Shown here in pieces: positions 1 through 60,459 of a stretch of 64,000 nt of DNA (its first letter is position 1; each line of letters opens with the position of its first letter). The notes beneath the pieces are model-generated. The model had not been told where the DNA came from and did no database searches. It was given only the letters and a program-made list of their open reading frames with translations. The DNA comes from Eopsaltria australis. Its lineage: Eukaryota > Chordata > Aves > Passeriformes > Petroicidae. The stretch covers positions 806,001 through 870,000 of the forward strand of contig JAVTVJ010000566.1 in assembly GCA_034509425.1 (NCBI GenBank), in the 5' to 3' direction. The position numbers and the translations under genes are program-made.

Positions 1-48163
<48,163 letters not shown>

Positions 48164-48260
48164 AAGAACTTTCTTTTTGGTTTTTTTTTTTTTGGTTGTT
48201 TTTTTTTTTTTTTTGTATAAAGAAATAAATAAATTCACTTAATTATAGAGGCTGGCTTGT
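48164..48260 (+). other. SLC6A11: SLC6A11 3' UTR start with poly(A) signals
   Basis: After the stop there are two interrupted T-runs (48179-48214) and then overlapping AATAAA signals at 48224-48229 and 48228-48233, which would give a very short 3' UTR. Another AATAAA at 51563-51568 could serve a longer form. Which is used cannot be told from sequence alone. Confidence 0.6.
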
Positions 48261-49102
48261 TTTGCACAGAATTTTATTAACCAGTTAATTTTAAAGTGAA
48301 AATTGTATACCTGTTTAAAAAAAAAGTGATTTTTTAAAATTACTCTATCCGTAATGATTGTGTAAAAGAAAGAGAAATAGTATTATATGGTCTGTTAGTG
48401 ATGACTTCTTGTAATATGGTGATTCCAGTCAATGTTTTTATTTTCTAGACTTTAGAGGGACCTGTATAATGTGCTGTAAAACTTTTCTACTTTGGTTTGT
48501 GGCAGGTGTAACGTTGTCTAGACCTTCTAACCTGTAAGCATTTCAGCCCATTTCAGCTGTCCATGTGTGTATATAAAGGGGACCAGCCTGTCCTGTGGTT
48601 TTGCTCGGGATGAAATCTCCTTTTCAGGGCGAGTTTGGTGACGCCGACGGCGCCTCAGCTGCTCCCTCAGCTCCTCCTTCCCTCCACCCTCCTCTGGCTT
48701 CGACAGGGCTGGAAATGTGGAATGGGCCCATCCCGAGCCACTGTTTGGATAGAGACTGGTTCTGAAGGGCTCTGAATTTTGCTGCTGTAAGTTCCTGGTC
48801 TCTGGCAGGATGTGCTCCTCAGGAGACCTCCCAAACTTTTCCATTTTCCTCCGTGGGCAGCTGATCCTGAATTTTGGCTGACACTTCCCACCCCCTGGAG
48901 CGATCTGTGTTTGTTTGTGCTCCTCCATCAAGGTTATTTCATAGAGCTGGAGATGTTCTGAGGGGAAAAGAGCAGGTTTAGGGCTCTGTGTCTGTACAAC
49001 TGATTCCCCTCCAAAGGAATCCAGGATCCTATAGTGCCAATGTGTAGCACCACACAGCTCCTCTGTGGCACAGGGTGCGATTTTGGGGTGTCCTGTGCAG
49101 GG

Positions 49103-49155
49103 TCAGGAGTTGGACTGGATGATCCTTCCAACTCAGGGTGCTCTGATTCCTCTTC
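49103..49155 (+). mobile_element. CR1 3' tail fragment
   Basis: GGAGTTGGACTGGATGATCC followed by TTCCAACTCAGGGTGCTCTG is the standard sense-strand CR1 end. Confidence 0.75.
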
Positions 49156-50402
49156 AAGGTCCTTTTCAGGTCCCCTCAGATCAGGCTCTCATTCCTCTGC
49201 CCTGGATGGGATTGAGGGTTGCATGAAGTCAGAGCAGGAATTTCTTGAGCAGAAGGTTGGGGTAATGTTCTTTATCTGTGCAGGAGTCCCAGGAGGTCAT
49301 TTCTGTGTGCTGCAGGGGCGTTGTGACCCCTCAGTGTCACAAGGTGCCGGGTTTGTCACCTCAGGCCTTGGTCTGGAGTGACTCCCTGGGTTTAAAGCTG
49401 ATTTTGTACGTGGATCCAGCTGCTGGATGGTTGTTCCAGAGGTGTGCAGGTAGCCCAATGTCAAAACCCCTAAACTGTTTTAGGATGTGCTTTTTATACT
49501 CGATAATATTCCAAACACTATTATTTGTTCTGGACAATTTTTTCTTGGCCTGTTTTTGTTATTTGATGGCTGTGTGAGAAACCGGTGGAGGAACTGCATC
49601 CTGCACTACTCAGGACTTGGGGGGAGAGACAAGAGACAGCCCAGAAGAAATGTGATAGAAGCTGCTGCCTTCTCTGCAACTCCAACCCACCAGAGCTCAG
49701 ACACAGCACCTGGAGTTGTTAGGAACAGAAGTGGCTCCTGGTCTTCTCCCGAGGAAATATTTCCCTAGAAATCACTAAATATATCTTAATATTGGCTAGA
49801 ACTGTACCTGCAAGTCAGCACTTCTCTGAGCTCTTGCTGTTACTCGTTAAAAAAAAAAGCTTTTTCATGGAACTGCTTTGTCTCAAGTCACTTCATTAAA
49901 TTTAGTAGAGCTGTTTGATTTTTATCTTCTTTGTAGAGGTTTATTTTGTGTGTGGCAAGGTGGAAGCCTAACAGAGGACTTCAAATCCTGTGAGTCCACT
50001 GTGAGGCACTTCGGACAGGACATTTGTAAGGAATCTGGATTCAGGAAGGCACAGAACCATCATTTTGTGCCTGCTGGCCTCCCTCAGAGGGAGCCAAAAC
50101 TCAGTCCTGTGGGAAAATGGTACTGGGAGAGAAATGCTCCTAGAATTGAAATCAGAGATTGAGTTATGTACAGGGCAGAAACTGAAATGACACTGACACT
50201 CCAAAATCTAGGAATTCACATTTTTGAAAGTCCCAAGTCACCAAAAACCTGTGGCCCAGTGTCCTTTCTTGGGCTTTCTCTCCACCCACTCAGGCTGCAG
50301 AACCAAGGCCCTAAAGCCACACGTGGGCCTTGGGGTGGGTTTTGTTCCCTCCCAGGGAGAATGTGCAGATATTTTCTGATCAGTGAAGGGAGATGCACCT
50401 TT

Positions 50403-50552
50403 AGGTCGTGCTTGACCTTGATTTCAGGACTCCTGAGAACCTTTATGTTGTGCTTGACCTTGATTTTACGACTCCTAAGGACCTTCAGGTTGTGTTGGCC
50501 TTGATTTCAGAATTCCTAAGAACCTTTAGGTTGTGCTTGGCCTTGATCTCAG
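50403..50552 (+). repeat. 41-42-bp minisatellite, 3.5 copies
   Basis: Units start at 50403, 50445, 50487 and 50528 with AGGTCGTGCTTGACCTTGAT and variants. Copies differ by a few substitutions and a 1-bp length change. Confidence 0.9.
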
Positions 50553-50706
50553 TGCCATTCCCCCAGCAATCAGGATCCTGAGGAAGTCCCAAGAGGTGCA
50601 GCCCCTACTCCTGGGGCCATGCACAAGCACAAAGTGACCCCACGCAGGCCAGGGCAGCCCTTGGTGATGCCTTGGTGCTTTTGGCACCCGAGGTGGGACA
50701 GAAAAG

Positions 50707-51017
50707 TGATGCCTGAGAGTGGCTACCTAGAACAGAGGTTAGACAAAGTTAAGAGAATAAAAGCAGGTATTTATTAAAGGTCTTCAACAGATTGAAGTCA
50801 AGAGCTTCTGAGGGGCTACACCCAAGGTGGACAATGGGCAGCAGTTTTTCACACAATTATAAGTTTGGTCCATTTACGTATCAGGGGTTAATCCTCCAAT
50901 TACAGCTTCAGGTAATGAATTAATTTACCCCCAACTCATTTTTGTTTATACTTTTCATGCCTGAGGCTGTGGCGTGTCCCTGAATTTCAGGCCTAGAGAG
51001 GAATTGTTGTCTGACCA
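50707..51017 (-). mobile_element. Solo LTR, family B, minus orientation
   Basis: On the minus strand it has ACTTATAATTG (TATA-like), TTTAATAAATACCTGC (poly(A) signal) and a terminus ending GCCACTCTCAGGCATCA. On the + strand the block with TACACCCAAGGTGGACAATG and TAAGTTTGGTCCATTTACGT is typical of a common passerine LTR as I know it. The right end is uncertain. No retroviral coding region adjoins it. Confidence 0.65.
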
Positions 51018-52424
51018 AAATGTGAAGCCAGTGAACTACACTTCATATGGAATTTAAAGCTGTGTATTAATGCAGTGCAGGAATTGAAAAATAGAAAATC
51101 TAAAATCCTAAGGCATCATTGGGATCGGGATAAACACTGCTGTAGGAGGAAAACTTGTGCCCTGTGGCTTTTCCGAGTCCTCTGGAGCGCTGTCCTCGTC
51201 CCAGCCTCTCCAGGAAGGCTGTGCTGTGTCTGGAAGCTGCTTCCTCGTGCTGCTACAAACATTTCACCTTCTTCATGCAGGGCTTGGTGTGGTCTGAAGC
51301 ATCCCTGGTGTTACTGATGTGCTGTGCTCTGTGTGCTCCTGACTTGTTTAACACTTTACTGATTTTAAAAAACATTTTTATTTTTGCTTTTTGCGGGGAG
51401 GGAAGCGGGAAGGTAAATTCCTAATTGTGTTCAGTTTGGGGTTTTTTTGAAATTATATGAGGGGGAAATGTAAAAAAAACCCAGATCTATGGTGATTTTT
51501 TTTATGCAGTAGGAATGAACTGCCCTTTTCTGAAATATCTGCAGAATTATTACAAATAATACAATAAAAGTGAACAACCACTAAGGTTAATGTAACATTT
51601 TGCACAAAGAAAGATTCTGTTTGGTTTTGGAGGGGCACAAGATTTCATCTACTTACTTTGTTCTCAAAAATTAAAGGAAATGGGCAAACCCCATTCTGTG
51701 TATTTTAGTTTCTATTGCTATACTTTATATGACACTCCCCTCATGAATTAAATAATCCCAACTACCCTGGTAAGGCAAAAAATGTCCCTTGATTTGAAGT
51801 GAGAAAGAAGAGGAGGTTTTGCAACTTGTTTGAGGTTATGCAGCAAACCTGTGGCTGAGAGAAACTGAAGTTCCCTGGGGTCACAACTCCATCATATGGA
51901 TTATTATTATCCCTAATCTATATAAATTAGGGAATATATATATAAATATAAATATAAAAATATAAAATATAAATATATAAATATATAAATATAAAAATAT
52001 AAAAATATAAATATATAATATATATAAATAAATACATAAATACATAAATATAAATATATACAAATAAAACATAAGAATATAAATAAATATGAACACAAAC
52101 ATAAACATAAATGAAGTGCAGACCAGCCACCACTTTCTTCCAGCTGCCCCTTCCCTCACCCTCATGGCTGGTTTTGCTGGGTCCCTTTTGTGTCAGGGTC
52201 ATGGAGGGAACTTCAGGAACTTCTGGGGATGGAAACTCTGCCCAACCCAAGCTCCCAGTGCCTCCAGCTCCCTGCCCAGATGGATGCTGGTGCCACAGGG
52301 AGGGGATTGCATCTTCCAGCTGCTGGACTGAAATAATCCCTGAGCCACAGCCTCACTCCCAGCAAGTGTCTGTCCCCTTGATGATCATTTGTGCTCTGAT
52401 TTTATGCTTTTATTCTCATCTGGG
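51018..52424. other. Intergenic DNA with AT-rich low-complexity tract
   Basis: No gene seen. At 51921-52110 there is a roughly 190-bp run of TATAAA/ATAAATA-type sequence that yields artificial Ile/Tyr/Phe frames. A possible distal poly(A) signal for SLC6A11 lies at 51563. Confidence 0.7.
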
Positions 52425-52888
52425 TGCCTGGAGAGTTCAGCTCTGGGGCCTCCAGCGTAAGAAGGATGTGGAGTTGTTGGAACAAGTCCAAAGGAGGCCA
52501 CAAAAGTCAGGAAAGGGCTGGAGCCAGGCTGGGAGAGCTGGGGGTGTTCACATGGAGAAAGCTCCAGGAGAGCTCAGAGCTCCTAAAGGGGCTCCAGGAG
52601 ACCTGGAGAGGGACTGGGGACAAGGCATGGAGGGACAGGACCCAGGGAATGGCTTCAGACTGCCAGAGGGCAGAGATGGATGGGATTTCGGGCAGGAATT
52701 GTTCCCTGTGAGGGTGGGCACAGGGTGCCCAGAGAAGCTGTGGCTGTTTCTGGATCACTGGCAGTGCCCAAGGCCAGGCTGGACAGGGCTTGGAGCAGCC
52801 TGGGAGAGTGGAAGGTGTCCCTGCCCATGACAGGGGTGGAACTGGGTGATCTTTAAGGCCCCTTCCAACCCAGTTTCTTCTATGATCC
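52425..52888 (+). mobile_element. CR1 LINE 3' fragment
   Basis: About 460 bp of sense-strand CR1 with GGAGAGCTCAGAGCTCCTAA, GCACAGGGTGCCCAGAGAAG, GGCTGGACAGGGCTTGGAGC and the tail CCTTCCAACCCAGTTTCTTC-TATGATCC. The open frame through it is not a protein gene. Confidence 0.88.
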
Positions 52889-53819
52889 TTTCTTATGTCT
52901 CTGGCCCATATACAGGGAGAAATTCTTGCTTTAATACATGACACACTCATGAAAAAATCTGCTCTTGCACCCTGAGGCACCCTCTTATACAGCAGCCTGC
53001 AACAGAGGAAATGAAATTCTTTTCTTAAAGGCTCTTTCTCATCTTGACTATCCCAGCCTGGCTCTTAAAAGGTGAACGTGCTACGGATTTTGAAAAAGCC
53101 TTTGCTCTGCTCTCTGACTGTGCCTCTCCTGGGTGTTCTGTGCTGCTTTACTCTGTGTTAGAAGCCACAGCCAGGCCCCTGTTTCTCCTGAGATGTTGCT
53201 GTCAGCTCATGGAGAGGCTCCTTCCACACTGTGATGAGCTCCATGGCTTTTAAAATTAGGGAGTGCTTGTGTCATTCCAATTCAACAAGACGAGAAGCCT
53301 AAGGGTAATGAAGAATTCCTTGCTAGCAATGATTAATGACAAAATATTGGAGTGTGCTGGTTAATCCAGCCCCTCAATTCCACTCTGGAAGAGGCAGAGC
53401 AGCTTTTCATCAATACTGTTGTAAAACATCCTCTGAGGAGCGCTGAGAGCCCGGGCTGCCAACATCCCCTTCCTTCTCCTGCTCCTCACGGATGAATCAC
53501 CCCTTTCCTCTCCCCGAAGGGCTGCAAACTGTCTGCAGCCAGGCCTGCCTGCTCAAAAGAGCAAAGAGCAGCATTCAGGCAGACACCTCCAGGGCCAGGG
53601 CTAAGTTTGGCAGCAGCAGTGACGTGGGACTTGGCCATGCTCTGCTCAGCTCTGGTGTCACAGCCCTGGCACCCACACGCACGGGTGATGACTTTAGTTT
53701 TAGCTTTTCTATTTTCCTGATCAGCACTGCTTTAGTGTGTAACTCTAAAACTCCACAGCCTGTTCTGCTGTTTTATTCAGACAAAACAGTTCCTCTCCAG
53801 GCCTGGGTTTCGAGGACAC

Positions 53820-54119
53820 TTTGTTTGTCCAAAGCCCCAAAAATGTAAACAACCGTGGGCAGCAGTGAGAGAAGGGGGACAAGCTGGTGATGGGACTCCA
53901 CTACCCAAAGCTGTAACTGGACAATCGGTTCCTGATATGCAGGTGGACCAAGCTTGTATCTGTCGACAAAACACACGCTAGGGTCCATTTTTGGCTGTAG
54001 TCTCTGCAAGACTCTTGCATTGCCCGAAGTGTACCTTGTAAAGGCTTTTTTAATAAATACTTCCTTTATTCTTTGAACTCTGTCCAGCTTCTGTTCCAGG
54101 TCAGCCTTCTCAAGGCATC
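53820..54119 (+). mobile_element. Solo LTR, family B-related, plus orientation
   Basis: About 300 bp with TTTTTTAATAAATACTTCC (poly(A) signal), CTCTGTCCAGCTTCTGTTCC and a terminus AGGCATCA. Its last 45 bp match the inverted end of the LTR at 50707. The left boundary near TGTTTGTCCAAAGCC is approximate. Confidence 0.6.
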
Positions 54120-54206
54120 ACAGGGAGGGCAGGGATGGAGCCCAACAGAGCAGGGGACAGGGCACAGCCAAGCCATGGCCCCCGGTGCCTTCACCAGCGC
54201 TCAGAG

Positions 54207-54659
54207 TGAAGGGAATGAGAGAGATTTGTCTTTACAAACAAACTGTGGGGCTGCTGGTAAATAAAGCCAGATACTGAGAGATGAAAGAAACAACGGGAAG
54301 AATTCCACTGCTTGATGAATGCAATGAGAGGGATCTGGATCTCTCTTTACAAACTGTGGGTAAAGCTGGATACTGAGAGATGAAAGAAGCAGTGGGAGGA
54401 ACCATCAATTCCATAGGAAAAGTAAAAGGGGGGATACATTAGAAAGAGGTCTGTATTAGGTGTTTTGGGAAGTCTGTACCTTTCAAGTCCCTCAGCCAAT
54501 GTGGAAAGAGAGAGGAAAATTGGGATAAAAAAGAGGTTGCGTCCCCTAAAAATTGGAGAGACCCCATGGGAAATGTGCCATAACCTCTCTCTTTATTTGA
54601 ATAAAGTTACAGGACTCCTCGGTCTCCTTTTTGGTGTTTGTGGATGAATTTTCCAGACA
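54207..54659 (+). mobile_element. Solo LTR, family A, copy 3
   Basis: About 453 bp similar to the LTR at 21466-21974 but more diverged and with deletions: TGAAGGGAATGAGAG at the start, TATA-like GATAAAAAAG, AATAAA at 54600-54605 and an end in TTTTCCAGACA. It lies 90 bp after the family B LTR. Confidence 0.7.
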
Positions 54660-57535
54660 AGAACAAGCTTTCTGTGGGTTATTCCCTCGTGACAGGAGGG
54701 TCCGGGCTGTGTTTGTGCTCACAGCCCTCTGTGGAGAAGCAGGAGCTGAGCTGTGCCTGTCTGGAGACACCCAGAGCTCCTCCCAGCCTGTCCCCAAATC
54801 ACCTTTGAAGAACAAATGTATAAACTCCAACAGAAAACCAGCCAGGAATTGTTTTGGGCTTTATCAGCTTGCTTGGTTTTGGTTATTTTTCCCCCAGTGA
54901 ATCAGCTTTTTTGTCTGGGTTGAAATGCAGGCAAAAATCACAACCAAAGAACTCAGGACCAGCTCAGAAAAGAGAAATAAGAGCAGAATAGGCCACTAAG
55001 ATAAAACAGGAACAACCTCTGTGTGCTGTTTGCAGGGATGAAAGCATGACGTGGTGCAAGTGACATTAAATCAACTTTCAATTTTTCCTGCTTATTTTTA
55101 GATATTATTTCCACCAAACCAGCTCAGCTTGTGCCTAGAAGTCTCTGCTTCTTTGCCAAGCTCTTTCTTGAGACTTCACAGGAAACTTTTTTGGGTTCTT
55201 AGGGCACAGATTCCTTCTCTGCCACCTCCTGTAGGTGCCACTTTTGTCCTCCTCCACATCTGAGCGTCCTCTTCAACATCTTCAGCTGCCAGTGCAGCTT
55301 CTGCTCCTGGAGCAAAGGGGAAAGAGGTGGTGTTGGAGGCTATCAGCTAATTGGATTAATTAGAATAATTTGGCAGCACATGGTGACCATGACTGAGGAA
55401 GAAGAATGAAGTAATAGGGAAAGAAGTTGGGTTTTTGGGAAGAAGCTGGAATGAGATACTGGGGGAGAGTTGTGGTCTCTCCTTCCCTTGAGCACCCAGC
55501 AAGGAGGAGTGGCAGCTTTATTTCTCAGCTGGTTTTCTGGCATTGTTACTTCTGGAATCTGTGGTTTGTGGGTTTTCTCTGAGGCCTTTGTGTGATCTAA
55601 AGTGGCAAAGTTTTTGCAGGTTTTGGGCTCACACAATGTGCAGGTTGTTCCTCAATTATTCCCCCCCTTTGCCCAGCTCAGCCTCCTCAATCCCCTGTTT
55701 TATCCACCCCACCCCTGCAGCTTCAATTGTAAGCCTGCTCTGTTTATTACAGTGCTGTTGCTGATTAAAAATCCTAATTATTTGTCCGATTCAAGTAGAG
55801 TGGTTTAAAATTTCTGGAATTAAAGGATTTTTTTTCAGATATTCACAAAGCCACGTGTGTTTTTGTTGGGAATGTAACACATTGGCTGGACTAAGCCCAT
55901 TGTGCATTGCTGGCCTGTTACATGTCCTTTGAGTTGGTTTAGCAAGATAAAATAAGTTTTTATCTATTTAGTTGAAGGAGTTTAATTTACCTGTATTTTT
56001 TTGGAGCTTGGGAGTTCTATATGAAATTACCCAATCTGTGGGAAGCTGAGTGGTGAGCTCTGTTTTGAGAAGGAATCTCCAAGCAGGATGGAGCAAAGAA
56101 GCAGCACTGAGGGCAGCAAACTTGGTTCTGCTCCTCTGGGGTTGTTACTAAATAAATGTGGATATTTCATGGACTGACAGAACTGTCTGAGGAGCCCTCA
56201 AACTCAGGGAACTCTTCATGCTGGAATTCTGCTTCCTGCAGCAGCCACCACTCTGCACTTACATGCAATTATCCGAGACACATCATTTCTTCTTATCAAA
56301 GATAAGATGAGTGAAATCTGACTTCAAAATCAGATTTTCTGCGGCTGAAACTCCCATTTCAGAGGAGAAATTGGAGGAAGGATCTTGCGCTGTATTCCCT
56401 GTGCAGTGCAGGGAGGCAGCAGCTCCCTGGCGAAGGTTTCTGTGCTCTGTGGGAGGGTTGAGGTGCAGGGTGAGCTCAGCCCCAGGCTGCAGGTGCTGAA
56501 GAATGAACCATTGGACAGGATTTCCGTGGTGCTGTGGGGACACCTTTTGGTTGGAAGCAGAACCTGGCTTTGCATCCAAACCCCACCTCACACCCAGTTC
56601 TACCCTCAGTTTTCCCACATGGACTTGCCCTGCCCCGTTCCAGGTGATAAAATTTACAAACCCCTTTTGCAGCTGCATTTTTTTTTGGATGCAATTCTGA
56701 GTTCCTTATTCTTCCAGAACTTTGGTTTCCGTATCATTAGGTGGCAGCAGATGCCAACACAAAATCTGTTTGTCCCCAGAGCTGGAAGAGGGTCAAGAGA
56801 AGTTTCCTTGGATCTGAACCACGATGCAAAGAATGCAGTCAGTCTTTACAAGAAAATATTTCATGATAGCTTTTTGAAATACCCGTAAATCTTCATGCTG
56901 AAGCTGCCCTGAGTTGCCACTGAGACTGGTACAGATATTTAAATAACGGGGAATAGTGTGTGGTGTGAGGGAAAACGATGACAAAACATCCTGTGGGAAA
57001 GGCCCTCCCATAAATTTCATGTCAGGGTTTCTTGCTCAGCTCTGGTTCCATGAACCAGGAAAGACAAATTCAAATTTGACTTTTTTTTTTTTGCTCCTCA
57101 CTTTACTCTTGCTCTGTCTGAGCCCTGCCCAATAATTCTGAAGAACATCTCAGAACATCCAGTCTGCACTAAAATGTCCCCAATTATCAGCCCATCCTCG
57201 GCCCTGCTCCTTTGAATATCTGGGAATCAGAGCATTGACAGCTGAAACAAACCTCCTATTTAATTAGAAGCAGGTGTAATTAACACCTACAGATAATTTT
57301 GTCTTGAGATGAGGAGGTGTAGGTGAAAAGCAGCAGACAAAGGAAAATGGGAACAAAGTTCAATTTGTATTTCATTGCGTGTGTGCTGGCATTTTAAGCA
57401 AAGCCTTCCCTCTGGCTGTGTACTCTTTGTGACCAGAGCTGAAAAGCAGCTGGGAGAGAGGAAAAACCACCTGAGCTGGGCCAGGACATGAATAAAAGGA
57501 GGGAAGGGAGGAATAATTCCCACCGAGGCTTCAGC
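54660..57535. other. Intergenic DNA, no gene seen
   Basis: Mixed-composition sequence with short open frames on both strands and T-runs near 57080. None of the frames has a recognisable domain, and no paired splice sites suggest exons. I see nothing else to name. Confidence 0.6.
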
Positions 57536-57790
57536 TGAGAGGCCAGAACGGTTACTGGGAGGCTCCTCAGGAGCGGTCCCAGCCCTCCGGCGGCTCCATC
57601 GCGCCCGCCGGGCCCGCGGCGCTGCCTCAGCATCCCGAGCCCGCCCGAGCTCGGCCCCGGCCCCGGCCCCGGCCCACAGCGGGGCCGCCGCTGCTCCGGA
57701 GCTGCTCCCGCAGCGCCCGCCTTTGTCCGCCAGGAAAAGGGATCCGCGCAAATCGGGCAGGTGCCGCCCTGCTCCCTTTGGCTGCCGAGC
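57536..57790. promoter_or_regulatory. CpG island, candidate promoter
   Basis: An abrupt GC-rich block with dense CpG dinucleotides inside AT-rich DNA, including GCGCCCGCCGGGCCCGCGG and a (GGCCCC)n run at 57653-57675. GC-rich but CpG-poorer sequence goes on to about 58260. Such islands mark promoters in birds. It lies about 9 kb after SLC6A11, where by vertebrate synteny a 5' exon of SLC6A1 could start on the + strand; an antisense transcript is equally possible. No TATA box or coding exon is evident. Confidence 0.6.
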
Positions 57791-59189
57791 CTGCGCCCCA
57801 AGTTGCTTTCTGATTTCTTAGCTCATTTCTCCCTGGTTTCTGATTAACACGAGCGAGACAATAGCATCGCACAATCCAGTTTGGCAAGTGAGGCTTGTGA
57901 ACCTGGGAGTGCTTCCACTAAATTAAAAATCCTCTCCCCCTGTGCAATGCCAGTAGCTCCTTGCCTTCCGTGTGCTCTGTGCAGCCACGGAGAAGAGCAG
58001 AGAGGGAAGGGGCCGGGCCCAGGGCTGTGGCCCGGGGCTGTGCCTTGCGCAGTGGCTCCTTTGCCGGCCCAGGCAGCCTGAGCTGCTCCCGCTGCCGCTG
58101 CCAAGGCCCGGCCCTGCCTGGGGCTCAGCTTAGAGCTGCTGGCACCTCCAGGGACTCCTTCCTGCCCTGGCTGCCCCGCTAGGGGCTCCTTCCATCCCCG
58201 TGTGGGGCCACTGCAGGCACGGGGTCCCTCTGGCCCTGCTCCCGAGGGGAAGGCAGAGATGAGGGAGAGCCTTGGAGGGCACCAATCACCCAGGTGCACT
58301 CACTGCCACTGTGGCCTTCCAGCTGTAGCCCAGGGGAAGCTGTTTCTGTCTTGCATCACAAAATTGGCAGGTTTTTTTGCAAAGACAGCCCTTTACAAAG
58401 GACTTGTTGCATGCATTTACATCCATGGGGCTGCTTTCAAAGACAGACAAAAAACCCACGAGCAAACAGCAAACCAACCAAACAACATATAAAAAAAAAG
58501 TACTGTATTTTTAGCTTTTGCTTTTAGTATTTTCCAAGCTGGCCCCCTTTTTCACTGCAGGGTTTTCCTTTGGACAGAAAAACACCCTTACCAGATGATG
58601 TCCCTTAACAAGGAGCACAGAACTTACACACAGTGGATTTATTAAAGCTAAACATGCAGGGTCCCATTATCACAATTATTGTGTATTTTCTGTTTATTTT
58701 TATGCCACTTTGTTTTCAGAAGGGTGAGAACTGTATTTCAGATCCCCTGGCTAGTTTGATGCCCTAGCCACTTACTATCTGTCCTTTCTTATTATCTGTC
58801 TTTTCTGTAGTTCCTCTGCCCATTTGTTGCTCTTGGATCACTGCCTCCTTCACTTGATTTTTATGTTTTTTCTGGATTTGTGGGGTTTTTTGTGTAGGTT
58901 TTGCTTTACTCTTGGTTGTTGTTTTGTTTGCCTGTTTTGTTGAGTTGCAGTGTGGGTTTTGTTGTTTGAGGGGGGGTTTTCATTTAACAGTAGGAATCAG
59001 CTTGTGATTCTTTTTGTAAATGTTTTAAAGCATGGGCATTGTACATAAAGGTTGTTTTTGTTTTTAAAGTCACCTCAGACACAGGCCTGCGAGCCCCTGT
59101 GATTGGAAGCAATGAGTGCTCTCACACAGCCAATTGGAATAGGAAACTTGTAGTTCCTATCTCCATTACACAGAACAAAATGTGAAGTG
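57791..59189. other. Intergenic DNA downstream of CpG island
   Basis: GC-rich to about 58260, then AT-rich with T/G-rich tracts (58860-58980). I find no supported exon. A TTTATT at 58646-58651 would be a second, more distal poly(A) signal on the minus strand. Confidence 0.5.
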
Positions 59190-60459
59190 GTTGGAATGGT
59201 ACAAATTCTAGCCTTTATTTTGCCTTATTTTGCTGTGATGCCATCAGATTGTGTGAGATTCATCAAGGAACTTGGTTCTGCCAGGATGGGTGTGCAAGGA
59301 TGATCCCTTAGCTCAGGTGTGGACCTGGTGTTTGCCAGGCCAGACACAACTGTCATCCACAGCCAGCCTCTGTCTGCAAAGAGAACAGGGAGCACCAGCT
59401 CTGAGGAGCTCAGGGGTTACTGAACAAACAGAACAATTGCTAATTTCTATCCGTTACTTGTCAGGAGTATTTGCTACTGATAGATTTGATATTGCTCAAA
59501 AAAAGAACCCTGGCAGCTCGCCTCAGCTATGAAGGGAAGAGACTCTTTTGAACAGGTTCCAGCTCAGCTCCTTGCTTGAATTAAAAGCAGAGCAAAACTC
59601 TTCTGTTGATCCCATCAAACCCACCTACATTTGACAACAGTCTGTGAAAGACATAAGAGTGTAAAAATTATTTTACAGTACTTACATTTTTCTGATTGAG
59701 TCATGGCATACCCATTCCTGGAGGAAGACCCTGTGTAGCAGCCATTTTTACTAAGTACCTGGGAAAGGAGTAAATAGAGTTTAAAAATCGTGAATGAATT
59801 TCATAAAACAATGGAGTAAAAATATAATATATATGATATATAGTAATATAAATAGTAATTTAAAATTCTCAAAGCCCTTTGATAATGGAGCCCTGCACCC
59901 CAGTCATGTGCAGTGCAGCCTCAGCTGCCCTGTGTAGGGGGGACAAGGGCTGCCAGGGGGCAGGGCTGGGATGAGCCTTCACCCAAAACTGCCTCCAAGC
60001 CTCACTGGCAATCACTCCACACACACAGAGCAAAGTCTCCAAGCCAAACCTGCATCAGGTTGGATTTGTTTTAACAGTGACTTGTGGCAAATTTGCTCCT
60101 CCTGTAACGTAACTGCTACCATGAAACTTTACACGAGCTACTAAATAACCCCTGTCCCGTCCTGAGCTGCATTGCCCAACTCCTGGAGTGACCTTGCTTT
60201 GCCTCTGCCCGCTGCTCCTGGGGCTGCTCTTGGCCAGGCAGCCTCAGTGGGAGCCAGCAGCGGCTGCAGCCCCAGCGGGCTGCCCAGGACAAGGCCCAGC
60301 CATTAAGAGGCCCATTCAAGCACTGGGCAGCAGCAGAAGCCTCAGCAGAGTTATCTGGGCAACCACTGTCTCTCCACAACTCCACAGCAGCCTCACTGGG
60401 AATGTTTCCTGACTATGAGCAGACTTTAAAGGAGCTGGAGGGTGAAGATCAACAACAAC
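59190..60459 (-). other. Candidate 3' UTR of the minus-strand gene
   Basis: On the minus strand the first canonical AATAAA after the stop at 60460 is at 59219-59214, giving a 3' UTR of about 1.25 kb. Nothing coding is apparent between. The segment near 60330 (minus) resembles sequence just after the cassette donor at 62577, so duplicated DNA extends into this region. Confidence 0.4.

Larger units (their letters stand above)
48261..50706. other. Possible long 3' UTR or intergenic DNA, no gene seen
   Basis: No exon is recognisable. The stretch holds a short CR1 tail near 49.1 kb and a minisatellite near 50.4 kb, listed separately. It could be part of a long SLC6A11 3' UTR if the distal poly(A) signal at 51563 is used. 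Confidence 0.5.

Noticed and set aside
51881..52165. Ile/Tyr/Phe-rich minus-strand frames
   Set aside because: They arise from the TATAAA-type low-complexity tract.
52111..52830. 239-codon open frame on + strand
   Set aside because: Mostly CR1 3' sequence; the frame is not the CR1 protein and no other evidence supports a gene.
57287..57887. Ala/Arg/Gly-rich minus-strand frames over the CpG island
   Set aside because: GC-rich sequence gives long frames in all phases; no start context, domain or splice support.
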